NCBI GenBank assembly: GCA_022264855.1
Contig: JABYQU010000024.1
Span: 186,001 to 250,000, forward strand
Length of the DNA stretch: 64,000 nt
Origin: Lenzites betulinus
Taxonomy: Eukaryota > Basidiomycota > Agaricomycetes > Polyporales > Polyporaceae
Direction: 5' to 3'
Of this stretch, positions 35,831 through 46,629 are shown piece after piece. The notes under the pieces are model-generated. The model was given only the letters and a program-made list of their open reading frames with translations. It was not told the origin of the DNA and did no database searches. Both the position numbers and the translations under genes were made by a program. The number at the start of each line of letters is the position of its first letter. Positions within the stretch are counted from its first letter, which is position 1.

Positions 35831-38800
35831 ATGCCCCAGGGGACCCCATACAACGCCTTCATAGCCCCCTATCCTATCCGTGTAGACGATTTTTCTACCC
35901 CAACTGCCTCAACAAATCAGTTCCCGGAAGCCCGCTTGTATCTCCTATCGCATACGCATACCGACCACTTAAACGGGCTCTCAGCGCGCTCGTTTGGGCA
36001 GCCGATTATATGTTCCTATGACGCGAAGGAGATGTTGCTCCGGCACGAGGTGTATGCCGAGCGCGCCCTACGCGAAATGGACCTCCGCGCAGAAAACGTA
36101 AGGACGTTTGCGCATCTAAGGGTTGGACCACAGAGGCTAGAGGCTGGAGCATTCGAATATGCGGGCTCGCGGGACTTGTTGGTGAGTTCATCTGCTCGGT
36201 CTCAGCGTAGTCGTGAAAGCGGCTGCATGGTACAACAAAATCTCAATCGTCCGTCTTAAATAGCGCGCGACTCATCTACATGTCCCAACGCAGACTCGTC
36301 TGAGCGGCAGCGAGTCAGTGACGATCACGTTGTTGGACGCAAATCATTGTCCGGGGGCTGTCATGTACGTCCCCCTGACGCGTACGGCGGCGTTTCGAAT
36401 TGACAAAGCTATCCACAGGTTTTTGGTGGAAGGCGACAAAGGAGCAGTCCTACATACAGGCGACCTGCGCGCGGAACCGTGGTTCATCGACTCGCTTCGC
36501 CACAATCCATTTGTTCAGCGGTACCTAGACGTCCCAAGTAAACCTTCACCCCGACATATGCAGTCATCGCTACCGACATCGTCATCGAAACTGGAAGCCA
36601 TATACCTGGACACCGCATGTTTGTTGAACACATATGACGTTCCCACTAAGGTACACACCATCCAGCTCGAGCATCTAAGTTCTTCCCGTCTGAGTGCGCA
36701 TTTAGGCAGATGCAGCGGCTGGTCTTGCGGGGCTCATGACCTTATATCCACACACTACTCGCTTCTTCATCAACACATGGACGTGGGGCTACGAGGAGGT
36801 ATTTAAGGCGGTGGCGCGCACATTCGGTGCCAAGGTGCGTGTTCCAACTCGTGTGTACATTTCAAGGAAGCCAAACTCCGCCACAGATTCACGTCGACCG
36901 CTACAAACACGGCGTATATTCGCACATCACTGGCGAGCCGTTTCTCACGTCAATCGTCACAAAGGACGGGTCGTCGACGCGTTTCCACGCATGCGAGCGG
37001 TTCGACCGTTGTGACCACGTTCGGGTGAACGGCCGTGAGACGCATACAGCAAGTGGACACCATGTTGTATATGTCAACCCTGTCAACATGGGTATAGCCG
37101 CGTGGGACCTCTACCGCAAGCAGACTGGTGAGCAGCTGGCGAGGGGAGAGCGGGTCAATGCACTAGTACGTGCTACCCTTCTACACTGGGTCCCATAGCT
37201 AAACGACGCGCATATAGCTGGTTCCCCTCGCGCGCCATTCGCCACTGCCTGAACTACGCGCATTTGTGTCGTTGTTCAAACCACGTCGTGTCGTGCCAAA
37301 CACGCTCGATCCGGCGCTTAAAGGGCTCGACGCGGCATGTCTCAAGACAATGTTTGCAGGATGCCTGGCAGAAGACGTCGACACACCTTCCGGCCAAAGC
37401 CCGATTGATGCCTTCTGTAAATTGCACCAGCTCGACTCCCCCATGGCTTTTCCAGGACAGTTCGACGTGGCGATGCTAGAGGAGACGGGCAACGAAGACG
37501 TAGCCTTCAAGAACCTGGAGGGCGACGGTGCGCGCGAGATCGCGGAAAAGTGGGGTGATAGCGGTCGGATGCGGCGGAAACTGGAGGTGATGAAGGACTT
37601 CCTCCCCCCTCAACACAAGCAGGTTGTCGAACAAATCCTGGATGGAACCTACCGGAGCGCGTCGAGTTGTCGGTCCACGGACGTCCGTCCAGCCGTGCCG
37701 CGCGGGATTCTCGGAGCGGAGAAGACCATCACAAACATAGCGCCCATCCCTACGCCCCGAACACCGACAATGCAGGGTCGCGCGAGCGCTGCCGAGTCCA
37801 AAGCGGCCATGGCGCGCCTCTCGTTCGTCGTGCCCAAGGCGCTTCAATCGCCCATCGTGGACTCTGACACGGACGATGACGACGAAGACGCGCACGCGCT
37901 CACAGCACACATGCTCTGGGGGGAAGATGTTGGCATACCGGCGCATCTGACACATCTCGGCCTGCCTCTGCCCGATAGGAGCTCGTCCCCGCTCCCCGAG
38001 ATAGTTGAGGAAGTTTGTGCGGGACCCTCGCGACCCCCAGCCCGTCTACCGAGCAACATGCCGCTCACCCCGACGTCGAGCCGCGGGTCGCAAGAGTTCT
38101 CGCACTGGCTGCGGTCGTCGTCGCCTGCGCTTCACCCCGACGAACCCTCGACTCCGAAGCAACCCGAATGTATGCCTCCTTGTAAGGACGACAAGCCGGC
38201 AGACACTCCCGTCCACACGCGGTCCCCCTTTGCACCCATCACAGCACGACGGAGGGACAAGATGCCCCTGATGCCCACGCCGGAGACCCGACGAAGGCAC
38301 CATGCCGGCAACGCTCCCGCTGTTCCGCAACGCCCGCGACCGCAGCTCGCGTCCGCGTTCCCCAGAACGGGGGCCTCGCAGACAGCAGAACGAGCATACC
38401 GCAGAGACACTGCAGCCGTGCCCCTCATCGATCTTCGCAGCGTCGGCAAGAGGCGCAGTCCGCAGGTCGACGACGCCATGCGGCTGCCGACCCCGAAACG
38501 GCGGCGAACGGCGGACAGCCCAGTAGCCGTGCATGCTGAGCCTTCCGTGGATGTGGACGCTGCTCAGCACGGTAAGCGTCACGATGCTTCGACGTCTCTT
38601 CAGCCCGGTCGACGTCGGAGGGCATCAGTCGTCAATGCCGCCCCGGCCTCTGCAGCCGTCTCTGCGCTAAACCATCCTGGGGCGGTGGCAGAAGAGGACG
38701 GGACCAGTACCGTCCCCGCGGTCGTGAGGAAGATGGGGACAGGCAAGCACGAACGACGCGCGGAGCGCCTGCGCATCGCGGAGAAGCTGGCGCATGCAAT

Positions 38801-39155
38801 GCCCGACCGCGTCGACCCTGCCTTCTGGGAGAAGCTGAAGCGCCATCAGCTTCGCGAACAGCAACAGACGCAGCGCGAGAATGTGCCTGTGGGTCTGGAG
38901 GATGCCGACAACGGGGCTTTCGGCAGCGAATGTCAGGTGACCGTCAGCCGGACGACGGTGAAGGTCCAGGAGATGGAACGCGAGTGGAGCGTCCCGTCGC
39001 GATTGCCCTCGCAGGATGAGGATGTGGATGCGGAGCACTCAACACGGATCCGAACACGCATCGAAGAGTTCAAAAAGGGTCTTGCGCGAGGGCTGCGGCC
39101 AGGTCTCGTCATCCCGAGGCTCAGATGTCTAGAAAGTCAAGAAGCACCGGCATAG
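35831..39155 (+). CDS. SNM1/Artemis-type metallo-beta-lactamase DNA-repair nuclease
   Basis: This is a beta-CASP nuclease of the SNM1 (Pso2/Artemis) family, which trims DNA ends during crosslink or double-strand-break repair. It starts MPQGTPYNAFIAPYPIRVDD. Metal-binding motifs are intact: SHTHTDHLNGL (HxHxDH), LLDANHCPGAVMF (across an intron ending at 36418) and VLHTGDLRAE. The beta-CASP part includes YLDTACLLNTYDVPTK, FFINTWTWGYEEVFKAVART and IHVDRYKHGVYSHITGEPF. VVYVNPVNMGIAAWDLY and VSLFKPRRVVPNTLDP follow. The TWTWGYE block resembles Artemis more than Pso2, so Artemis-like is favoured. The last exon encodes about 500 low-complexity, Pro/Ser/Arg-rich residues ending RPGLVIPRLRCLESQEAPA. 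The 5' flank was shortened to 284 bp by the Gypsy insertion, and the gene is divergent from MMS22. Confidence 0.87.
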
Positions 39156-39394
39156 TGTCATGTTACTCACTGTTTTGTTACCAGTTCTCATACGACGGCG
39201 GTGGACATTACTCAAAATTATGTATTGTAGATTCAATCATGTTGTACCATTAACAGGGTAGGTGTGCGGAATAGATCGAGGTAGAAGAAACGATAGAACT
39301 GAGTAGTGTCTATGACGTTAGTACCACTTCTCGTGCAGAACCAGACGTGCATAGTACGCGATACGCACATACAGAGGATGATGATATGATGTGG

Positions 39395-40034
39395 TCACTT
39401 GACGAGTGACCTCACGCCAGTACCATGCTCCTTGAGACTCTTGTCCGCATAGTTCTGAAGCTCTTTCTGATATGTGGCTGGATAGCGTTTAGTATGCCCA
39501 ATCACAACGGCACAAATTACGAAGACTTACTGAGGGACTCGTCAACTTTGTGCTTCTTAGCAGGGTTCTCTGTAGTATCATTTGAGCTCGGAGCATCAGG
39601 AGAACGGCGCTTGCCCCGGTTTTTCTGTCGAAGGCCCATGTAAATAAGGGAGTCAGACAATCTAGACACGTCAACACTCACAAAACGACTATCAAAGTCC
39701 CGTTTCCTAGGTAAGATTGAACAGTGTTCAGTCAGCAGCACATGCTGAGTGTAGCACACAGGGACGCACTTGCGCAAGGTCTCTTCTTGCAGCCTCTTCT
39801 CATCCTCCTCCTATGATGTGTGTCGCTGTGATGAGCTGTTATCTGGTGCGCCCCATCGGGGTTTCTTACCTTCTTGAGGCGCTGGAAACGCTCTAGGAAT
39901 GAACCGTCGTTAGAAAAGACATTGACCGGTTTGAATTTGGCATGCGTGTTAGGTTTCGACGGGGGAGGGCTGTTGAACAACGGTGCGGGAGAAGCGTACC
40001 CGCTAGATGTCGACGGTGTCGAAGCAGCAGACAT
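39395..40034 (-). CDS. Small conserved protein of unknown function
   Basis: I do not recognise the family, but the gene is well formed. It has five short exons joined in frame: MSAASTPSTSSGYASP to FLERFQRLKK, EEDEKRLQEETLRK, KRDFDSRF, then KNRGKRRSPDAPSSNDTTEN to VDESL, and finally TTYQKELQNYADKSLKEHGT followed by GVRSLVK-stop. The product is about 140 residues, charged and probably helical in the middle, with a basic patch (KNRGKRR, AKKHK) that may be a nuclear signal. The core FKPVNVFSNDGSFLERF and the tail look conserved rather than random. It converges with the nuclease gene (239 bp between stops) and diverges from the DUF6534 gene at 41133. Confidence 0.65.
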
Positions 40035-41132
40035 TATCGTATGCGGAGGAAGCTGAGATGGTTGCGGCCGATGGTGGTGACGGTGGATGACAAGAAGCAA
40101 GAGCTGCCGACTGGGAGAACATCGTCGAAAGTACGCGGCGAAGTACGGGCCGCCGTGCCACGTGGGAACATACGCTTATTTGAGAAGCCGTACGAGCGAC
40201 GCTTAACGTGGGCGCTTCTTGTTCACAACTGCGATCCATGTTCGTACTTATCACCATTTCGACCACCGTCGACCCAACTTGCCATTTCGTTGTCGGAGGC
40301 TATGTTCCCTGTTATAGCTCTGTGACCCTTCTCCTCGCTTGCTAGTGGCCACTCTCGTAATGGGGCACAAGAACCCATCGCTACTTACGGATGCAATGAC
40401 GTGCCGAGCCATGCCCGGTACGCGCTGTTGTAAAAACAGGAATCCTTTGACTACGCAGGAGCTTCTGATCATGATGTGCCCACTCATGACTTGAGAACCA
40501 ATTGCTACAGGAAAGACATACCTACGGTCCTTCCGCATAGAAGCACTTATCTCGCTGCGGGTGAGCCGGAGGCTGTTGCCCCCCCGATGCTGTCTCTGTC
40601 CACCTTCCGTCGCAAGCAGCATCGATGTGATGTAGTATATGAGGATATCATTCTCGTTGTAAGGCCATCTCTACAGCTCGGTGATTTGCACACGTTCGCA
40701 GTGTGGTGACTGATGTTTTTGTCTGATGCATTTCGCTGCGAACGCAGGTCCCACTGGGAGCGTCCCTGGCAGAGTGGCTCACGCTCGTCCCGTCAGATCG
40801 GGAATTAAATCATCCAGGGACTAGCGTCAAGTTGAGAGAAGTGCATACATGATGCATCTCGCGCTTGCCATACGAGATACGTCGGAACACGAAGCTTCCT
40901 AACCCTCGAGCGGTGGGAGAAGGCGGCCTCTTATGGCATATGCCATAATCCTCTGTGGCCCGGTGACAGTATGTTCACGCGCAGACGGATGCAATGTGCA
41001 GATCCTGGGACTTTGTTTTTCTCCCGTGGCTGCGCTGCTCGATTAAAGCCCTGATGGAGAAGCTCTGCTCGTAGTCGTACTTATGCCCGCCCTCGGTTCA
41101 GTTCCTCCAGCCCATGCTGCCCTGACTGGATC
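40035..41132. other. Intergenic, divergent promoters
   Basis: No gene is supported. The stretch holds the promoters of the small conserved gene (leftward) and DUF6534 copy 1 (rightward). A perfect 18-bp palindrome (TTATGGCATATGCCATAA) lies at 40931-40948. A 123-codon minus frame at 40251-40622 has no recognisable content. Confidence 0.5.
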
Positions 41133-43389
41133 ATGGCAGACCTTCCCCCAATCCCCCAGGGCGCTCCCCCCGCTGGCACAGGGCTTGGGGAATCTTTTGG
41201 TGTCATGCTACTCTCGACTATCATCGTCGCCGCGTAATATCCTCCCTACTCTCACTACTATAGTATCATGGTGCTGACGGCCGTGTTCAATGTAGACTGT
41301 ATGGGATAACCGTTCTGCAAACAATATACTACTATGGTCGGTTCCCAAAAGATTCGTGGGTGCTCAAAACCACGGTACGCCCACCACTGATTGCTTTCTG
41401 TATTCAAGCCGCTAATCCTGTGGCTGATTAGGTCGCTGTTGTATGGTAACGCCACTCCCGCCGCCTTTCTTTCGATACACCAGTTCAATTGACAATGGCA
41501 TAGGTTGCTAGACACTGCGACGATTGTCCTGGACTCACATGCGGTCTATTACTACCTCATCGACAACTTCAATAACCCGGGGGCCATGGCGACTGAAGTT
41601 TGGTACGGGATTAATCTATGTGCCCTTAAAGCTGAGACTTAACTGCCGACTTTAGGAGTGCCCAGGTATGCGTCGTGCACCTCTCGATATTGCAGTTTGA
41701 TCCTGACTTCGATACAGGTCGAGGTTCTCGTCACGGTAAGGATTCCATGCATACGAAATCTACTCTTCCATAGCTTCCAGACTGACCCTGACTCTTAGTA
41801 CACAGTTGTAGTGATAGTACAGCTGTAAGTGCCCTCGAACGACCCGACGTGATTGCGTGGTGCTTACACCTTCTCCAGCTTCTTTGTGCATCGGATCTTC
41901 CAGCGTGAGTCGGCGTGCTGACCATCGTCACGGTACCTAACGTTACTTATGTACGTTGTTAGTTCGGCCGTATGCTTGGTACATCCCCCTTGCAATGGTC
42001 AGTTCAACGTCGACCCTACCTTAGTAAGTGACACTCATTAGTTTCAAAAGGGGGTAGTCGCACTTGCATCCTACGGTGAGCGTGCATGATGTTGGGGGTT
42101 GTCAGATGTTTCAGGCTAACGTTCCGCTTTCCATAGGGCTTGTAGTCGGTAGGCACCTATCCCGTATGACCGATGCATCTACTGACCACCCTCCCTCTGC
42201 TCGAGCAGTAATTGTTGCACGCGTGTATGCACTTCTACACTATCCTATCGTACCTGACCTGACGGTTTTGAGAAGGTTCAAAACACCTGCGTGGCAGGAC
42301 ACCGACACTGTCTCGATCAATGTATGTGTTGCGGTACCAGCTTTGTATCAGAGACTAACATACGTAATATTCCAAGGATCCACTCATTGCTAACTGGGCC
42401 CTCGGAATGGTCGTCGATATAGCAATTACTGTCGTCCTGTGTTGGTATCTATCGGCGGAGAAGGTCTACGTCCGACACAAGTATGCTTGTTCCGTCGACC
42501 TACTGGATTCCGACGTACTAATTTTCAACTCGCCCTCGTAGGACTCATCGCCTCATCAACAAGATCATTGTGTTCAGCATTAACAGAGGCGCCATCGCAG
42601 CGTAGGTAGATCGCCGCGCGCAGCCGAGCTTTGCTCATCTTCGTACTCAGCGTGGTGCAGATATTCACGTTCCTCACTGTAAGCTCATCCTCGTGTTCAG
42701 TGGCTGTACACCACTGAACACAGCTGCAGAAACTCATCGTCCCGCAAAACCTGGTCTGGCTCGCGTTCCACAATGCACTCAGCAAAGGTATGCATTTTCA
42801 TGCAGCCGTAGATAAGCCAATATGCTGACGCCGCGCGCTCGACACAACAGTCTATGCCAATTCGATGCTTGCAACGTGCGTACAATTGCCATACGCCGCA
42901 CATATCTTATTCCGACTGACCCGCGTGATATGGTAATCCAGACTCAACAGCCGTACAGCCCTACGTGGAATGATGGAAAGTGACGGAGACGGAACCGAGC
43001 TCACCCTCCCCACCATCAGGAATAACGGCCCTGGACAGCGCGACACCCATCAGGCCGCAGTACGTCCCGCCACCAGCTCGCTCCCATGTCATGCGCTGAT
43101 AGTATGGACGACGCATTGCCAGACGTTGCAGTTTGCTCCCGCTCCATCGTCGACGCTCGATAGGAGCAGCATCACCTCCGTGTACACTGATGACTACGGG
43201 AAGAATGTGGTGGATATCTATCCGCCCGTGGAGAAGGTTCGTGCTAAATTCAGTTTGTATAGTAGCTTGAAGGCGGTTGCTGAACTGCGTCTTGAATTTT
43301 TTGGCTGCGGTGCGGGATCAGCGGGGGACTGCATCTGTCAAGGTGTAAAAGCATCTATCCCCCGTTGTCATAGGTTGAAGAAGTTGTAG
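41133..43389 (+). CDS. DUF6534 multi-pass membrane protein, copy 1
   Basis: This is a fungal membrane protein of the DUF6534 type, with about seven hydrophobic segments and no known function. It starts MADLPPIPQGAPPAGTGLGE, not at the upstream frame opening at 41083. Many small exons join in frame: FGVMLLSTIIVAALYGITVL, YYYGRFPKDSWVLKT and LLDTATIVLDSHAVYYYLID. Next come VEVLVTYTVVVIVQLFFVHR, LRPYAWYIPLAM, ANWALGMVVDIAITVVLCWY, RTHRLINKIIVFSINRGAIA, LVWLAFHNALSK and VYANSMLATLNSRTALRGMM. Each block has a counterpart in the gene at 43817. The 3' end is uncertain. The frame after VDIYPPVEK runs open to 43389 but may contain a further intron at GTTCGT (about 43237). Some middle exon edges (42050-42390) are approximate. 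Confidence 0.75.
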
Positions 43390-43816
43390 GACATTGTGAA
43401 ACGCACTTATTTATTCATCGTCGATGTAAGATGCAGATACTAGAGACTATTGCAGGCATCGGACCTCCGTCCTCAAAGTGATCCGCATGGATTTACTTGC
43501 AGCCCCCGCGGAATTAACTTCGTGGCCATTTACCGTCGCAGCTCTATCCAGCGCCATCCGTTCGATAGCTCATCTCTTTGGAGCGGCAGGGACATATCTC
43601 CGCGAGGGTCGCATCGGCACAGCACACTACCAATGAAGTGCGTGCGAACGCAGGCAACTACGCGAGGATATGTCCCCTTCGTGTTCCCAGGATTCCGACT
43701 ACGCATGAATAAGCTCGCTGTGATCGATTCGAAGAAGCCTTAGTCCGGCGGTACATATACACGTTCTCACTTTGTCTTGCGTCGCTTCCGCTTGCATTTG
43801 TACGAACAGGACCACT
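43390..43816. other. Intergenic between the two DUF6534 genes
   Basis: This is 427 bp between tandem paralogues. No gene or repeat was recognised; it presumably holds the promoter of copy 2. Confidence 0.45.
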
Positions 43817-45943
43817 ATGGCTGACCCTTCCCCAGGTGCGAGTGTGGTAGATACTCTCGATCTCGGAAAGTCCTTCGGTGTCATGCTCCTCTCTACTATC
43901 ATAGTTGCTGCGTAAGTACAATTGTCACCGCCATACTGAACTACTACTGAAAACGTTACTTGCGGACTTCAGATTGTACGGCATCACGTTCTTGCAATCG
44001 CTATGGTACTACGAAAGGTTTCCTGAGGATTCGTGGGCACTCAAGGCTACTGTGAGTTGATAACAATGCCTTCGGAAGCTGCTGAAACTGATATCCACGC
44101 GGCATAGGTGGGAGCTGTATGGCGCGTACTACTAAACCTCGTCCACCACGTTAATCCTATATTCAGATACACCCTGCAGGCTTTTGGACACCGCTACCAT
44201 CGCGCTGAACTCGCATGCAATATACTACTACCTGGTAATAAACTACAACAATCCTGCGGCCTTCGCAAATCAAGTCTGGAGCGTCCAGGTTCGTACGCAG
44301 CCAGTATATTCCCGCAGACCGACTCGAGCTGACGCTGGGTAGGTGGAGCTTTTAGTGACTGTGAGCATTCAGTTCGAGTCTCCTGCATACGACTGGCATG
44401 CAAGCCGGCTCATATTCTCGGACATCCATAGTATACCGTGGTGCTTATTGTGCAGATGTGCGTGTTATACGCCACAGTTCAACCGTATATAGGGGGATGC
44501 TACTCACGCACCGTCCGCAGCTTCTTCATTTTGCGTATCTATCGACGTGGGTGCACATTTCCTCGCCCATGGCTCATGGCCCTGATATTTTAAGAGATCA
44601 GTGCGCCCACGCGCGTGGTACATCCCCGCCTTCATGGTATGTCCAACGTAGCGTGATTATTATGGACTTACCCAAACAGATGCGAAGGGGTTCATTGCAT
44701 TGGTATCCTATGGTCTGTCTTCATGAGTATCGTATGTGCGTATGGCCTTGGACTGACCACACTTCCTTCCTAGGGCTGATACTAGGTGAGTTCTATTGCC
44801 GCGTGTTGCTATAGCAGCTAACGCTGCCGTTCTCCCAGCGGTCGTGGTCGGTGTGTAAGTTGTCATATAGGGCCGTGCCCTACCATTGGTGAACGTTTCC
44901 ATGAACTCTACATGCAGGTTCGAACATCCCTCCTGGAATGGCGTAGCGGCGGCGGTGATTATCATATGTTCCGAGCCTTACCATCGGAGTTCACCTGACG
45001 AGGTATATCCTCCAGAATCCACGGATAGCCAATTGGGTGTTCGGGATGGTCGTCGACACTGGTATCACGGTCGTCCTATGCTGGTACATGTGGAGCGAGA
45101 AGGTATACGTCCGACGTAGGTGTGTAATGTCTATCCCGCTAGTAACGACTATTGGCTCATATACATCCGCGTGCATAGGACCCACCGCATGCTCAACCGG
45201 ATCATTATCTTCAGTGTGAATAGGGGTGCTGTTGCAGCGTAAGTGGCTAAACAAAATCTGTCAGTGGGCAGCACTGAGCGACGTCTCGCAGAGTAATACA
45301 AGTCCTCACGCTTCTTACGGTAAGCATTTACTATCGTGCAGCTGCGACGAGCGATGGAAGGGCTTACTATACTCCAGAAACTCATCTGGCCGCAAAATAT
45401 GATATGGCTTGCTTTCCACAACGCCTTGTCCAAAGGTAAGGCTCTCCGGCTAGCATGCAGTGTCTTCTAGAACGTCATGTCACTAACCTTCCGTGTATAT
45501 CGATGTTCAGTATATGCGAACTCGATGCTTGCAACGTGAGTGTATCTCAACGTGAAAGAGGCGGACACGATCTGAGCAACGCGTACGCCCCTTAGGCTCA
45601 ATAGCCGTACAGGCCTCAGAGACATGATGCAGAGCGATTCGGAAGGAACGGAACTCAACTTGCCAACTGTGGGACGCAACGTTGTGAATGCGAATAGGAA
45701 ACCAGGACGACCGCACGACCATCGAGTCGCAGTGCGTAACTTCATTTGTCCTTTTGCCGTACGCTGACGATTCCAATGTCATGTTATCAGACACTGCAGT
45801 TCGCGTCCATCCAGTCTTCTGTCCAAGAGGGAAGCATCGACACTGGAGAGAGCACGCCAACGGTGGCGAAAATAGCCGTTGATACGCCGCGCTCCGACTC
45901 TGCTGCGAAATCGTTGAGTAGCAACGTAGCACATGCAGGCTGA
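43817..45943 (+). CDS. DUF6534 multi-pass membrane protein, copy 2
   Basis: This is the tandem paralogue of the gene at 41133, with the same exon order. Blocks are MADPSPGASVVDTLDLGKSF, GVMLLSTIIVAALYGITFLQ and YYERFPEDSWALKAT. LLDTATIALNSHAIYYYLVI, VELLVTYTVVLIVQIFFILR, LRPRAWYIPAFM and ANWVFGMVVDTGITVVLCWY follow. RTHRMLNRIIIFSVNRGAVA, MIWLAFHNALSK and VYANSMLAT come next, then LNSRTGLRDMMQSDSEGTEL. The last exon reads TLQFASIQSSVQEGSIDTGE and continues to NVAHAG-stop. The hydrophobic core is well kept between copies while the cytosolic tail differs. Function is unknown; a plasma-membrane or endomembrane location is inferred from the helices. A few middle junctions near 44760-45000 are uncertain. 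Confidence 0.77.
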
Positions 45944-46168
45944 AGAGAGTAGTAGTAACATATCTGGTGTCATCCTCAAATGCACAGCTTAACGAACCAT
46001 AGCAGCTCGCGAAGCTCAGTACCACGGCGTTGACCTTTCGGTTGTCGTGTCGTTGGGCGGAACACGAAGCGGCACAAGGTTACTGACGAGGTCAGCCTGA
46101 CCTACCTGATGGCATGTTTTCCGTACTCACAACAACTTCGGTTGAGAAGGCAAGATGATAGCATCCAC

Positions 46169-46173
46169 AAGAT
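46169..46173. repeat. Copia target-site duplication, left copy
   Basis: AAGAT directly precedes the 5' LTR. The same five bases follow the 3' LTR at 51076-51080. Confidence 0.85.
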
Positions 46174-46479
46174 TATTAGAGCCAAGTACGTAGTTCACGT
46201 AGTACGTAGTATAATCATCGGACTTTTAATTTTGTTACTCTACATACAATTACTGTAAAGCTACTATACACTCCGCACGGTACATCAGACGCGGACAAGC
46301 GCCCTCACACCTCAGTCGTTCTTCCACCGACTGAGGTATGTGCACCGTCTCGTACTATACTCACATAGTGTACTCACATTGTATCTACAGCTCCCGCTAA
46401 CCCGCGTTCGCTAATAGGTACAATATATTATAGTCGTTCTTCCACCGACTGAGCTCCCGCTAACCCGCGTTCGCTAATA
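46174..46479 (+). repeat. Copia 5' LTR
   Basis: This 306-bp LTR has the inverted ends TATTAG/CTAATA instead of TG/CA. It contains a 9-bp stem-loop (CCTCAGTCG / CGACTGAGG, 46310-46336). Two modules occur twice: one around 46313 and 46432, the other at 46391-46417 and 46454-46480. Confidence 0.9.
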
Positions 46480-46494
46480 GGTTATGAGCCCTGC
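46480..46494 (+). other. Copia primer-binding site, half-tRNA-iMet type
   Basis: GGTTATGAGCCCTGC directly follows the LTR. It is the reverse complement of GCAGGGCTCATAACC, the anticodon stem-loop (CAT anticodon) of initiator tRNA-Met. Priming from an internal tRNA-iMet fragment is established for Drosophila copia and yeast Ty5. Confidence 0.85.
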
Positions 46495-46629
46495 TCGCCA
46501 TTAGCGGGAAAAGCTCATCGGTCAAGGATCAGTCGAAGACACTCACAGAACCGGTCCATTTCATCCACATCCTACCCCACACCATTCATTTACGACTACG
46601 ATCTCCTATGATCCTTCCCGATCTCGCCG

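Noticed and set aside
40251..40622. 123-codon minus-strand frame
   Set aside because: No motif, no splice support, and it lies in the divergent promoter region.
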